Assembly: GCA_047495785.1 (NCBI GenBank)
Contig: JBLDXI010000032.1
Coordinates: forward strand, 496,001 to 560,000
DNA: 64,000 bases
DNA from: Lepidodermella squamata
Taxonomy: Eukaryota > Gastrotricha
Direction of reading: 5' to 3'
Each line of letters opens with the position of its first letter. Positions within the stretch are counted from its first letter, which is position 1. Shown here piece by piece: positions 54,717 through 64,000 of the stretch. The notes under the pieces are model-generated. The model was not told the origin of the DNA. It was given only the letters and a program-made list of their open reading frames with translations, and made no database searches. Position numbers and translations under genes: made by a program.

Positions 54717-55584
54717 ATGCCGAGCAAATACAAGCTGCATTATTTCGATGTAACGGAACTCGGAAATCGGTTAATTAAAAACCAAATTTGTTCTTATTTT
54801 TGATGAATCCAGGTTCGAGGTCGGGCTGAAGCCATAAGGTACTTGTTCCACTACGCTGGAGTCGAGTTCGAAGATTACAGATTTACTATTCCACAATGGC
54901 TGGCGAGAGATCCGACAAGTAAGCTCTGTGGAAGCCTTTCAGTTCAACTAAAGAAATTCTTTCTACAGTTCCGTTCTCTCTCTACGAAAATGGGAAGGTT
55001 CCTTTGCTGGAAATTACCGAAAACGGCACCACTCATAAATTAGCGCAATCTGTAGCAATTTCCCGATTTCTGGCGAGGCGATTCGGTTCGTAAAGCCTTC
55101 TGCCTTGATTTAAACTGAGACTGATTTTCTTCAGGCCTGTGTGGCTCTTCCGACATTGAAGCAGCTATTTGCGACGAAATAGTTGACTCCCTGCAGGAGC
55201 CGTTCAACAAAGCTATTCCAGTTTACTACAGCGAGGATGAGCAGTTCAAACAATCAACAATTGAACTACTCAAAACTAAAGAGTATCCCAGAATTTTCGG
55301 TGCATTGGAAAAGCGGCTTGTCGAAAATGGCGGTAAATACATGGTTGGCAATCAAGTAAGAAAGCTAATGTGATAAATTGTCTAATATCACGACTCTTTC
55401 ATTGTAGCTAACATGGGCGGATTTCTGTGTCGCTTGGATCATTCGCGGTTGTCAAGACTACGCGAAGTGTCTCGCTGATTTCATCGAATCGCAGTACCCA
55501 AGTCTCATCAAATTGGCCAAGTCAATCGAAGAAATTCCCAAAATCGCCCAGTACATTACTGAACGTCCGAAAACGGATCGTTAG
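54717..55584 (+). CDS. Sigma-class glutathione S-transferase 6
   Basis: Exons 54717-54749, 54813-54918, 54969-55085, 55135-55355 and 55408-55584 give 217 aa. It has YKLHYFDVRGRAEAIRYLF with the catalytic Tyr, SLYENGKVPLLEITENG, AQSVAISRFLARRFG, CDEIVDSLQEP, YPRIFGALEKRLVENGGKY and LTWADFCVAWI, ending ERPKTDR. Cysteines are enriched relative to GSTs 2-5 (GLCGSSD, AICDE, RGCQDYAKC). It is the tandem twin of GST 7, with the same five-exon structure and intron phases. The first intron splits the FD/VRGR motif in phase 0, unlike GST 2 and 3. It lies inside the receptor array rather than in the left GST cluster. Confidence 0.93.
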
Positions 55585-56591
55585 TGATCCTACCGGATAA
55601 CGAATACAGCTCGGTTAAACGTTATACTACATGCATGCGTGATTTCTGATTTATTCAATGAATAATGAATGCTATCAAACCTAACAGCAAACATTTATTT
55701 CAAAAATAATAAAAATGAACACTTCGGCGGAGCGTCGGTTAAGACACTCTATTAGCGATGCAGCACAGTGAGTTGCATTTTCCGAAAACTTCGGATGCTT
55801 CGCCCTATAGTTCGCGCCGTCCGACGGTTAACACTTTATAAACAATGCTCACTTTTTTGTACGACCAACTTCAGCGACTTCGGCCCTCCGAACTCCGGAA
55901 ACTTTTCCGAAGTCGTGTGTATATCCCGCATAAGCCAAGCTCAGTAACCGCGGAGAAAAGATTACGCGATCTCTATCTCGAAAAATAGGAATCAATGACG
56001 AGAAAAGCTGCTGTAAAACTGAACTCTTGATGCAATTTTCAGCGTATGAAAGCACAAACAAGCGACTGCAGTTGTGATGGCAAGCTTCTCTAGTCTATGC
56101 TATGACCGATATTCTGACCATAACACGGTGTAATTCGTGGCGATTAATCGGAATGCGAACTCATTTTTCTGTCTGACTGACCAAGCAATGAGATTAGCTA
56201 CAAATCAATCGATATCGATTATCGAAAATCTGTTGCCCCAAAATTACTACAAACTTTACTAATTTACAAATTTTTAAAGCCACACGTAGTTGAGCAGAAA
56301 CCAATCACGACAACGGCTAATTATTGGCAAGCTATTGGGCAATAATTTCGTGGTTAAAAAAATGCATGCGCGATTTACCTCGATTGGAGAGCCTGGAGTT
56401 AGCGCATTATAATTGCGGCACGAGTGCCTTATCACTGAAATAAAAACCGCTGATGTAATACATTTAATCTTTCGTACTTGCGCTTATAGTTCATTCATTA
56501 ATGAATTAGTTGCTGCAATCTCCGCACTTTTTTTCATTTTGCAGCGGCGAAAAGGGTGTTCAAATCCTGTATTTTATTCAGATATCAATTT
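55585..56591. other. Intergenic spacer between GST 6 and GST 7
   Basis: It holds upstream blocks shared with GST 6 (TTATCACTGAAATAA at 56429-56443; TTCATTCATTA at 56490). The middle (55740-55920) is rich in TTCGG/CCGAA words. No gene. Confidence 0.5.
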
Positions 56592-57485
56592 ATGATGTCT
56601 ACCACATACAAGCTGCATTATTTCGATGTATGGATATTCTGCTTTGGAAGCGTTGATTTTCGCCTTTTTTTTCGCAACCTTTTCGCAAATTTAGGTTCGA
56701 GGGCGGGTAGAGGCTATAAGGTACCTTTGTCATTATGCTGGGGTTGAGTTCGAGGATTACCGATTCACTATTCCGCAATGGATAGCAACAGACCCGACAA
56801 GTATAAGGCTGAAATTATAGTAATTTCAGCTTACAGTCTAACTTGTAACATTCTCTTCTTCAGTTCCATTCTCTCTTTACGAAAATGGGAGGGTTCCTTT
56901 GCTGGAAATTACCGAAAACGGCACCACTCATAAATTAGCGCAATCTGTGGCGATTACCCGTTTTCTGGCGAAACGGTTCGGTGGGTTTGGTTTTTCATTT
57001 TCTACTGCAACTGTAGCGCTTCTGTTTCAGGCTTGTGCGGTTCATCCGACATTGAAGCAGCGACATGCGATGAAATCGCTGACTCATTGCAGGAACCCTT
57101 TCTCAAAGCGTGTCCAGTATACTACAGCCAGGATGAGCAATTCAAAAAATCAACAATTGAGTTACTCAAGACTAAAGAGTATCCAAGAATTTTCGGTGCG
57201 TTGGAAAAACGGCTTGTCGAAAATGGTGGCAAGCACATGGTTGGCAATCAAGTAAGGAAATATGTTGCATAATAATAATCATCATTATTTATGATTCTCT
57301 CACCGTAGCTAACATGGGCTGATTTTTGTGTGGCTTGGATTATTCGCGGTTGCCAAGACTACGTTAATTGCCTGGCTGATTTTATTGAGACGCAGTATCC
57401 AAATCTCATCAAACTGGCCAAGTCAATTGAAGAGATTCCTGCCATCGCCAAATACATTGCCGAACGCCCAAAAACGGATCGTTAG
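56592..57485 (+). CDS. Sigma-class glutathione S-transferase 7
   Basis: Exons 56592-56627, 56695-56800, 56864-56980, 57031-57251 and 57309-57485 give 218 aa. Two adjacent ATGs (56592 and 56595) precede STTYKLHYFDVRGRVEAIRY, which keeps the catalytic Tyr; the usual Ala after RGR is Val. Remaining motifs are nearly identical to GST 6: PLLEITENGTTHKLAQSVAI, EYPRIFGALEKRLVENGGKH, LTWADFCVAWIIRGCQDY. Exons 2-5 have the same lengths as in GST 6 while introns have diverged, so the pair is a recent but not brand-new tandem duplication that included part of the promoter. Full-length, with no defects seen. Confidence 0.93.
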
Positions 57486-59469
57486 TTACCGCTGAAACTG
57501 TGGTTGTGAACTTTATAGCGCTCTAATAGCTCGCAGTCGATTACAGCATATGTGGCAATAAATTTGTGATTTTATAGCTTTCATTTATACATATTGGGTG
57601 TCATCAGACCAAAGACCGATGATGAAAATGTGACCCAGATCTTCATAGGAAACCAGGTTTTGGAGAAACCTAGTAGGAAAAGATTGCGGAGCAACCTTGC
57701 AATATGCACCATTATTGATGACTTGCCTCCGTTGTTTTTTGGGCTCCGTTCATCTTTTGTCCTAGTTAGAAGAGTTTTCCCCTTTGGGAAAGCGTGTTCG
57801 GCAGATCCGTGTTGAAAAAACCGGACATTCGAAGGGCCAGACTCCTACTTCCTATCTGCGTCATGTGGCTTAATTAAATCAACGGACTGGTTTGAAATAT
57901 CACACCTTGTTGGTTGGATTTTTTGCTGGCGGTAACGGAAGCACTCAGGAACCTTTTCGCTGATTATGTGATGTGCATTCGGTCACGTCAAGAATTTTGG
58001 CCTGAATTACCGGAAATGGGCCTATGATAATCCGGATCCTGTCACAGACGAAGCATCCATCGAATGTATTATAAGACGAGTTATGAGGGAGTGAAATATT
58101 CACTGACTGCTTCATCCGTGACCGCTATGGTAGCACGTTTTTAAAGGAGAGGCACAAGCTGGCAATAAAAAGAAGGTGAATTCCTTTATTTGGGACTAAT
58201 ACGCAAGTAAGGGCTGATTTGCACAACTTTGCGATCGAATTATTTGTGAGCTTTTTAAGAAGAATCGCCAAAATGTATCTGCTCCTTTCTTGCGGACATT
58301 GATGCTCGCCAAAATTGTTTGCTATATTTTCCAGCGAATCGAATTACAATTTAAAGACCTGGCACCGTTTAAAAATGTTTTTCATAGATCTTAAAAATTG
58401 ATTGAATCCTGAAAACATTCTATCCCATCAAAATTAGTCTATGATCATCAGTCGTAGGTCTTGGCTTTATTTTCTCATTCTATGAATATGGATAGCGTGC
58501 AAGCAAAATCACGCTTCACACCACAGACCTAGCCTGAAAACCCCTTAGAAGCGCTTAAAGATATGTCTTCACACTTAAAACGCACTTAATCTGTGAAACA
58601 CGACGGGCTTAATTGTTGATTTGTTATGTTTCTATTAAAACAGGAAATATTTGACAGCTATTTTTGGTAATATGGTAATTTCTCACGTGTGTCGTTTTTG
58701 AACTTCCGCGACTTTCTTTCATCTAAAACGCACCTTTTGTTCAATGAAGACCCGAGAAGCGACGGGAAAAGGCCATCTCTTCCCCAAGTAATTAAAAACA
58801 TCAGCTGACTTGGAATCAGTTTTGCGCAAATACCCCGTTTATTTTATGACTCATTTTTGCCAAGTCAGAAGGCAGGAGAGCATAACCGAATCGTTTTAAC
58901 CCAAAACAGCTGAATATTTTCTTCCAGCTGAAGGTGTAACTTCTCAATATTGCCTGCTGAAGCAAACAAATCAAAGACTAGATCCTAGTTTAGAAAGTGT
59001 TAACAGATAAAACCAAGCAGAATGAATGGTCTGCTAGGTGAGATTTTAAACTCCAATCTTCATCCTCTAGAAAGTTGCTATTCAAATCATTCAATATTTG
59101 CAAGAAAATGTGTCCTTTCCACAGGTAGCAACTCATACGTGAGAGAATTTAGGATGTTGATTTCCACCAAATTATTTATTAATATTCACCCAAACTCGAA
59201 GTTAATGCTCACGTGCTCACGTCTATGATTTATCAAAGATGCTCCTATTTGGCTAGATGGTCAAAATGTTCTTAGCTATTTAGCTTGATTAAAAATCATA
59301 TCTTGTTCGAAACTTAATTTAGCTTTAATTTAACAGATGAGCTTGTTTTGCGAAAGTGAATCTACGTGTCACCAAGGATGCGAAAAACCCCGCCCATATA
59401 TTAGCAGAATTAATATCACGTATTCTTCACTCGCTGCATTTTCACCCGTAGAACTGTATTAAATCGAAC
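57486..59469. other. 2-kb gene-free interval upstream of receptor R7
   Basis: Short open stretches near 57594-57815 and 58024-58090 match nothing and carry frame breaks. They may be decayed coding or mobile sequence. A TATA-like CATATATTAG lies near 59395, about 70 bp before R7. Confidence 0.4.
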
Positions 59470-62022
59470 ATGCTCTTCTCGCAAGCTTCGGCTTTGGCCT
59501 TGTTAGTGATCAGCATGAAGGTCACGGCGCAGACTAGGCCTGTTCCACTTGATAAGCCCTATCGGCTTCAAGTGCTGACCACCTTCCCTCTTAGTGGACC
59601 TAACCCGGTCACATTCCCAGAAACTTGCATGACTGCGACTCGATTTCTCGCCGATGTAGTCAACTCTCGATCTGATATCTTGCCGGATTATAAACTAGAA
59701 ATCTACATCGTCGATGAGTGGAGCGACTCAACTTGGGCGTCTCGTGTACTCGTCGAATACGTCGAGAAGTTTCGTAACAACAACGATTCTACTCTATTTC
59801 AATCACCGACAGTTCTGGGCGCATCATCAAGTCTAGGATGCGCTCCATTCGCGCAGTTGTTGAAACCTCTGAACATGATCGCAACTACGTCAGGATGTGG
59901 AGCTCCGTCATTCATTGCTGACAGGGTACGTTATCCTAACCTTTACCGTCTTCAAACTCCTGGGGATATCGCAGCGCTACAAACCATTCGATTTATCAAA
60001 TCAGTGGGAAATTGGAGGCGCATTGGGGTTCTCATGATTCGGAATCCAACTGATATCGCATTGGCTACAACCTTCTATCAAAATGCAATCGCACTAGGTT
60101 TGACCATCGCCTATTTCGACTCGGTCGAAACTGTTGCTCTCGAGACTGTCCAGGCCTATAAGGACAACGACATCCGCATTTTTGTAACATTTTTTCAACG
60201 AAATACTGTTCTAATGGATTTCCTATGCTTTGCCTATGAACTCGGCATAACTGGACCCAAATACTACTTCATCGCCAGGGCTTACTCATTCATCAACCCG
60301 TCAACTATCACGAAAGACCCTCGTCCCGGATGCACTGTTGCAATCATAAGGCAGCAACTCAGAACGACCGTTTTCATCGCAGGCATTGGTGGAGTCCCGA
60401 AATCACCCGGAAATCAGGGTCCTACTTCTCTGGGATACGATCTTGTAGAATTCGAGGCTGCCTACGACCTTTATACGAACAAGTCACGCCCAGCTGATTA
60501 CACAAAGAGGCTGGAATGTCATGACGCAGCCTTGCAAATGGCAATTACTTTAAATGACACTGAGACACGGCTTAAGAAAATGAATCTCTCTCTGAAAGAC
60601 TACGCCAAATATCCCGAGACTGTTATGAAGGTCGCTAATGAGAGTGCTGGGGCGGTTGAATTGAGGACGCTGAGGTATGGCTACGAGCGCTACTCGTCCC
60701 GGATGGAAGTTGACAGCGAGCCAAACTACGTATTTTCATGGAACTTGGTTGGTGAATTTGTGTATAACTACAAAACATTCGCCAGAAGAGATTCGGTCCT
60801 CCTCAATCCGGATACGTATGAATTCCAATTGATGAGACCAATAGAGTGGGTAACAAGTGATGCGAAACCACCTAGAGATGCTGCTAGGGTGACTCATGTG
60901 AAGCACAATGAAGACCCAAGGCTTTTCTACGGTACTGTTTCTATCGGAGCTTTTCTGTCTATTCCACAGCTTGCTATCGTACTGAAGCTACTTTTCTCAC
61001 GCCACTCCGTTGGATTGGATAAGGATCGAATTGGTAGGGCCATTTTCATCTTTGGCTGCATCCTCCTTAACGTCGCATCGATGATTTTTGCGGGTAACAG
61101 CATACCGAACTCGAACCAAAGTCGGGTAATAATGTGTAGCGTGAAAATGGTCCTAGCCATCGTAGGATTTGCGACTATGCACGCTTACATATTTTCAAGG
61201 CTGTATTTCCTAAACCAAGATCTAGAAAGGGAGATTCATAGTCACAGGCCGAGAAGAACGATGCAAACCATCTTGGGTACGACTTTTGGTCGCACGAAAC
61301 GATCTAAAACAGTGCTAGTAGCTTCTAAAACGGCACAGAATATCCAAGAATCGACCTCCAAAGCACCTCCAAAAAGCACAGACAGCGACCCGAGGAGACC
61401 AAGTATACTTCGAACTAACCCTACCGATGCAGCAAGGAAGGTTTCGAGTCTGATAAGAGTCAAGCCTCCTGGAAAAGGTCATGAAAAATTCATATTCCTA
61501 TTTACTCTAGTCTTTGTTGCCATCAACTCTGCTTTGCTTTGTGCATGGCTTGTAACTGAGAAACAGTATTACGTCGTGGAAGATACTGGTCGTTCTTATG
61601 ACATAAAGGCTGATTTGTGGACGATATCCATGGAAGGCGAGTGCCACGCTGATCACAACATTTACTGGCTGGCATGCTTCGTCGCACTCCATGGGTGTCT
61701 CTTATTCTACGGAGGCTTCATCGCTTACAAATTGCGGCAGTTGACATCGAATAACACGCGGTTATCACCCGAACTTGCGCAGATGGCGACGCTCAGCATA
61801 GAAACAAGGCTTGCTGCTCTGAATTGCTTAACAATGCTTGCTGCTGGCATTCTGATCATCATCGGACTGCAGAACCCGACAGCTCAGAATGCTTTCATCG
61901 TCGGGATATTCCTATTTGAATCTCTCAGTGGCTTCATTGCTATTTCCTTCTCGCTCTTCAAAGACGCGGCCAAATTTATCTGCAGGAAGCCAGTTGACGT
62001 TCATTTCACTGACTCCTATTAA
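59470..62022 (+). CDS. GABA-B-like class C receptor R7 (divergent)
   Basis: Single exon, 850 aa from ATG 59470; signal peptide MLFSQASALALLVISMKVTA. It is the most diverged full-length member: the GNEPQDGKxC motif is FPLSGPNPVTFPETC, but NSRSDILPDYKLEIYIVDE (very close to GABA-B wording), NMIATTSGCGAPSFIADRVR and NLSLKDYAKYP keep the alignment. The intracellular loop before TM4 is long, basic and Ser/Thr/Pro-rich (KAPPKSTDSDPRRPSILRTN). The W..DPL motif is lost (WLVTEKQYY); the TM3 Cys (MCSVKMVLAIVGFATMHAY) and ECL2 Cys (EGECHADHNIYWLA) remain. PolyA signal at 62122. It may represent a separate subfamily with a different ligand or coupling. Confidence 0.87.
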   Translation: MLFSQASALALLVISMKVTAQTRPVPLDKPYRLQVLTTFPLSGPNPVTFPETCMTATRFLADVVNSRSDILPDYKLEIYIVDEWSDSTWASRVLVEYVEKFRNNNDSTLFQSPTVLGASSSLGCAPFAQLLKPLNMIATTSGCGAPSFIADRVRYPNLYRLQTPGDIAALQTIRFIKSVGNWRRIGVLMIRNPTDIALATTFYQNAIALGLTIAYFDSVETVALETVQAYKDNDIRIFVTFFQRNTVLMDFLCFAYELGITGPKYYFIARAYSFINPSTITKDPRPGCTVAIIRQQLRTTVFIAGIGGVPKSPGNQGPTSLGYDLVEFEAAYDLYTNKSRPADYTKRLECHDAALQMAITLNDTETRLKKMNLSLKDYAKYPETVMKVANESAGAVELRTLRYGYERYSSRMEVDSEPNYVFSWNLVGEFVYNYKTFARRDSVLLNPDTYEFQLMRPIEWVTSDAKPPRDAARVTHVKHNEDPRLFYGTVSIGAFLSIPQLAIVLKLLFSRHSVGLDKDRIGRAIFIFGCILLNVASMIFAGNSIPNSNQSRVIMCSVKMVLAIVGFATMHAYIFSRLYFLNQDLEREIHSHRPRRTMQTILGTTFGRTKRSKTVLVASKTAQNIQESTSKAPPKSTDSDPRRPSILRTNPTDAARKVSSLIRVKPPGKGHEKFIFLFTLVFVAINSALLCAWLVTEKQYYVVEDTGRSYDIKADLWTISMEGECHADHNIYWLACFVALHGCLLFYGGFIAYKLRQLTSNNTRLSPELAQMATLSIETRLAALNCLTMLAAGILIIIGLQNPTAQNAFIVGIFLFESLSGFIAISFSLFKDAAKFICRKPVDVHFTDSY

Positions 62023-63097
62023 CAGACTTTAGCTAGCTGCTCGACTTTTCGAAGTCTATAATTATTGGTTTGTACTTGTATCCGTGTGAGTCGAAGTACA
62101 ATGTTGTGAGCGAATTTTAATAATAAATTTTTTAATTTATCATCTTTTGTGACTGAAGTGCTTTCGATTCAAAGCTGGCTCGATGCGTAATCAAATGGAT
62201 TCGAACTCTTGAGCGAACGGAACGGGACATTCAGTGTATTTTTAGCGTTAACTGGAATAATTATAAATGTCGGGGGGTTTTAATTCCATTAATACCCTTG
62301 CCTGCTTCCTCGTATCTGGAAATAGCATCTGAAAATCCGGACAGCTGAAAATAACCCCCACGATTTGGTTGGGATTTGAGTGTCGTATGTCACCAACTTG
62401 AAAGACTCGAAAATTACGTTAATCCCTTCCTCACTCTGGCTTGCTTTCGAATTTGAATACTTTTGCAATGTCCCCGGGCAGCTTTCAAGTTGAGATTTTG
62501 CTTACACAGGCGTAAAGACTGAGTCGTGGTAATCACCTGGAATCCAAGACATGTTTGTTTTCAAACGTATACGGGGTGCATTAGCAAGATTGAAGAGATC
62601 GAGTAAAAGTCGGACACCCGTTTGGGCGGCGTCTTTAGCAACATTTTTTAGGACTACCCGGACTTGCTCCTATCTTTTGATCAATCAAACTGATCAATCC
62701 GATGAAATTCTTTGAAATAAACTTGTCAACTTGTATGAAATGGATGCATGGCTTATAAAACCCCGTTTGAAGCCCAACTAATGATGAAAGCTGTTTCCGT
62801 GAAGGCTTTGTCATTGGCGAACTTCGGACTTCGATGGTTCTGATGATTAAGAATAAGCATCACCAAATAGCCAGTCCGGTAAAAAATGACCGTGTTAGGT
62901 ATTATAGCTTGGATATTAATAAATAATCTCCAAGTTCTATCACTGCTCGCTCTATTATAGACACCCGGCTGATACCGCCGTGGGAGAGCTGATAAGGAAC
63001 GAGATTAAGGTGACCGGTTGTCCACAATTTTTTAACCACTTCGGTGCAAGCACACTAAAGTCAAGAGTAAAAAAGAAATTATACTTTGATCGTGTCC
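62023..63097. other. Intergenic spacer between R7 and GST 8
   Basis: It contains the R7 polyA signal at 62122-62127. No coding frame or repeat is supported. Confidence 0.45.
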
Positions 63098-63790
63098 ATG
63101 GATCAGCCAAATTACACTCTACATTACTTCCACGCCCGCGGTCGAGGCGAGTTGGTTCGCTACATGTTCACCTACAGCAAGATTCCATTCATCGACCGCC
63201 GATTCACTATGCAAGAATGGCCTCCGATCAAAACTCTGACGCCTTTGGGTCAGGTTCCTATCCTAGAGTGGCGTAAGGATGGAAAAAAGCAAGCTATCAT
63301 CCAAAGCGGCGCTATCATCCGCCACGTCGCAGCTGTCGCTGGGCTGTACGGAAGCAGTGACGAAGAGGCTGCTCGAGCCGATGAAGCCTACGAAAGCTTG
63401 AAGGAAGTACAGGAAGCTATGTACAAAGCCATTTTCGAACCTGACCCAGCCAGGAAGGAGGCGAACAGGACTGCGCTTCGGGAGAACGTCCTCCCGCGTG
63501 TTTTCAAGTTCCTAGAGAAGAAACTGCAAGAAAACAACGGAAAAAATCTTGCCGGTGGTGAAAACGTGAGCTTTTAATTTCTGTCTGTACCTATTACAAA
63601 TTTTCCTACGTAACAGTACACATACGCTGACATCTATTTGGCACAGTACTTTGACTCATTGAGACGAAGCGGGACGGTCGAAGATTCAGACTGGGACATT
63701 GCCCCAGGTCTTGTGGCCTTGGGAAAGACAATAGAAGCAACGCCTGAAATCGCGGCATACCTTGCGAAACGCGAAAATACTCCATTTTAA
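63098..63790 (+). CDS. Sigma-class glutathione S-transferase 8
   Basis: Exons 63098-63565 and 63617-63790 give 213 aa; ATG 63098 is preferred over the upstream non-ATG frame start. It has YTLHYFHARGRGELVRYMFT with the catalytic Tyr, GQVPILEWRKDGKK, QSGAIIRHVAAVAGL, ADEAYESLKEVQEAMY, FEPDPARKEANRTAL, LPRVFKFLEKKLQENNGK, and YTYADIYLAQYF in the last exon. With only one intron it is structurally simpler than GSTs 2-7, and its single intron matches the last intron of the other GSTs. The usual C in the helical domain (CDE) is Ala-Asp-Glu. It is convergent with receptor R8, with 40 bp between the two stop codons. Confidence 0.92.
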
Positions 63791-63830
63791 GACGACATCG
63801 TAACAGTGACAATCAAATGCCAAGAAACAT

Positions 63831-64000
63831 TTAGCGCTTAAAAACGTAATAAAAATTAACGATGCTAGCAAATGCTGCCTCGACTAGAAACGTGAAGCTC
63901 AGGGTGACTTGTTTGTCTAGTGGCTCCGTGAGAATCAACAGAATAAGCACCGTCGCAGTTATGAGAGTTATTGAGTTGATCAAAGTGCTGACAATGTTGC
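63831..64000 (-). CDS. GABA-B-like class C receptor R8, C-terminal end (cut by right edge)
   Basis: The minus-strand frame is open from the window end to a TAA at 63831 (55 codons). It encodes TLINSITLITATVLILLILT (a TM6-like helix), EPLDKQVTLSFTFLVEAAFA (a TM7-like helix) and FYYVFKR at the C-terminus. This aligns with the last two helices of R6 (LSVFIATILILLIVDTHKMH, SVALLVDAGVASVGNLRYFV), so it is an eighth receptor of the array. The tail is very short. It has no start within the window and is therefore easy to miss. The rest of the gene lies beyond 64000. Confidence 0.72.
   Translation of the reverse strand, partial: NIVSTLINSITLITATVLILLILTEPLDKQVTLSFTFLVEAAFASIVNFYYVFKR

Noticed and set aside
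57594-57815. 73-codon frame upstream of R7
   Set aside because: It starts with TTG and has no relatives I recognise; the following sequence has frame breaks.
1-64000. tRNA, rRNA or CRISPR features
   Set aside because: I looked for the tRNA T-loop GGTTCGANNCC with a matching acceptor stem and for direct-repeat/spacer arrays and found none. CRISPR is not expected in a eukaryote.

Overview
The window is animal nuclear DNA. Nearly every gene is split by GT-AG introns of about 45-67 nt, and the proteins are metazoan families: an ANKHD1/MASK ankyrin protein, the PP2A regulator PPP2R3C, an SLC35D-type nucleotide-sugar transporter, sigma-class glutathione S-transferases (GSTs), CYP3-like P450s, a multidomain trypsin and GABA-B-like class C receptors. 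Small introns, close gene spacing and tandem GST/P450 families suggest a compact invertebrate (probably ecdysozoan) genome. A tardigrade is my best guess, but the sequence alone does not prove it.

Layout. 1-2032 (-): N-terminal part of ANKHD1/MASK, running off the left edge. 2.7-3.5 kb: relics of a hAT transposase and a Ty3/gypsy integrase. 3.9-5.4 kb (+): PPP2R3C. 5.7-17.2 kb: five sigma GSTs (+), with a 60-aa zinc-ribbon-like peptide, the SLC35D transporter (-), a 359-bp mariner-type MITE and a secreted acidic ORF (-) between them. 17.2-20.2 kb: gene-poor. 20.2-24.1 kb (+): a three-domain trypsin whose middle domain has lost its catalytic His. 24.2-31.2 kb: two P450 genes (-) around a rhodopsin-like GPCR (+); the second P450 carries a 929-bp mariner-type MITE in an intron. 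32.4-33.5 kb (-): an intronless 379-aa protein with 112 cysteines in sixteen 7-Cys modules, a giant metallothionein-like protein with a heat-shock element upstream. 34-64 kb: an array of eight GABA-B-like receptors (five -, then two +, and one - cut by the right edge) with three more sigma GSTs between them.

Functional themes are xenobiotic or stress handling (eight GSTs, two P450s, the metallothionein-like protein) and ligand sensing (eight receptors with Venus-flytrap ectodomains plus one rhodopsin-like GPCR). The receptor array is the most novel part: lineage-expanded, mostly intronless class C receptors that could be chemoreceptors. That role is inference. Exon coordinates were worked out by hand from splice consensus, reading frame and paralogue alignment; every multi-exon total is a multiple of three.
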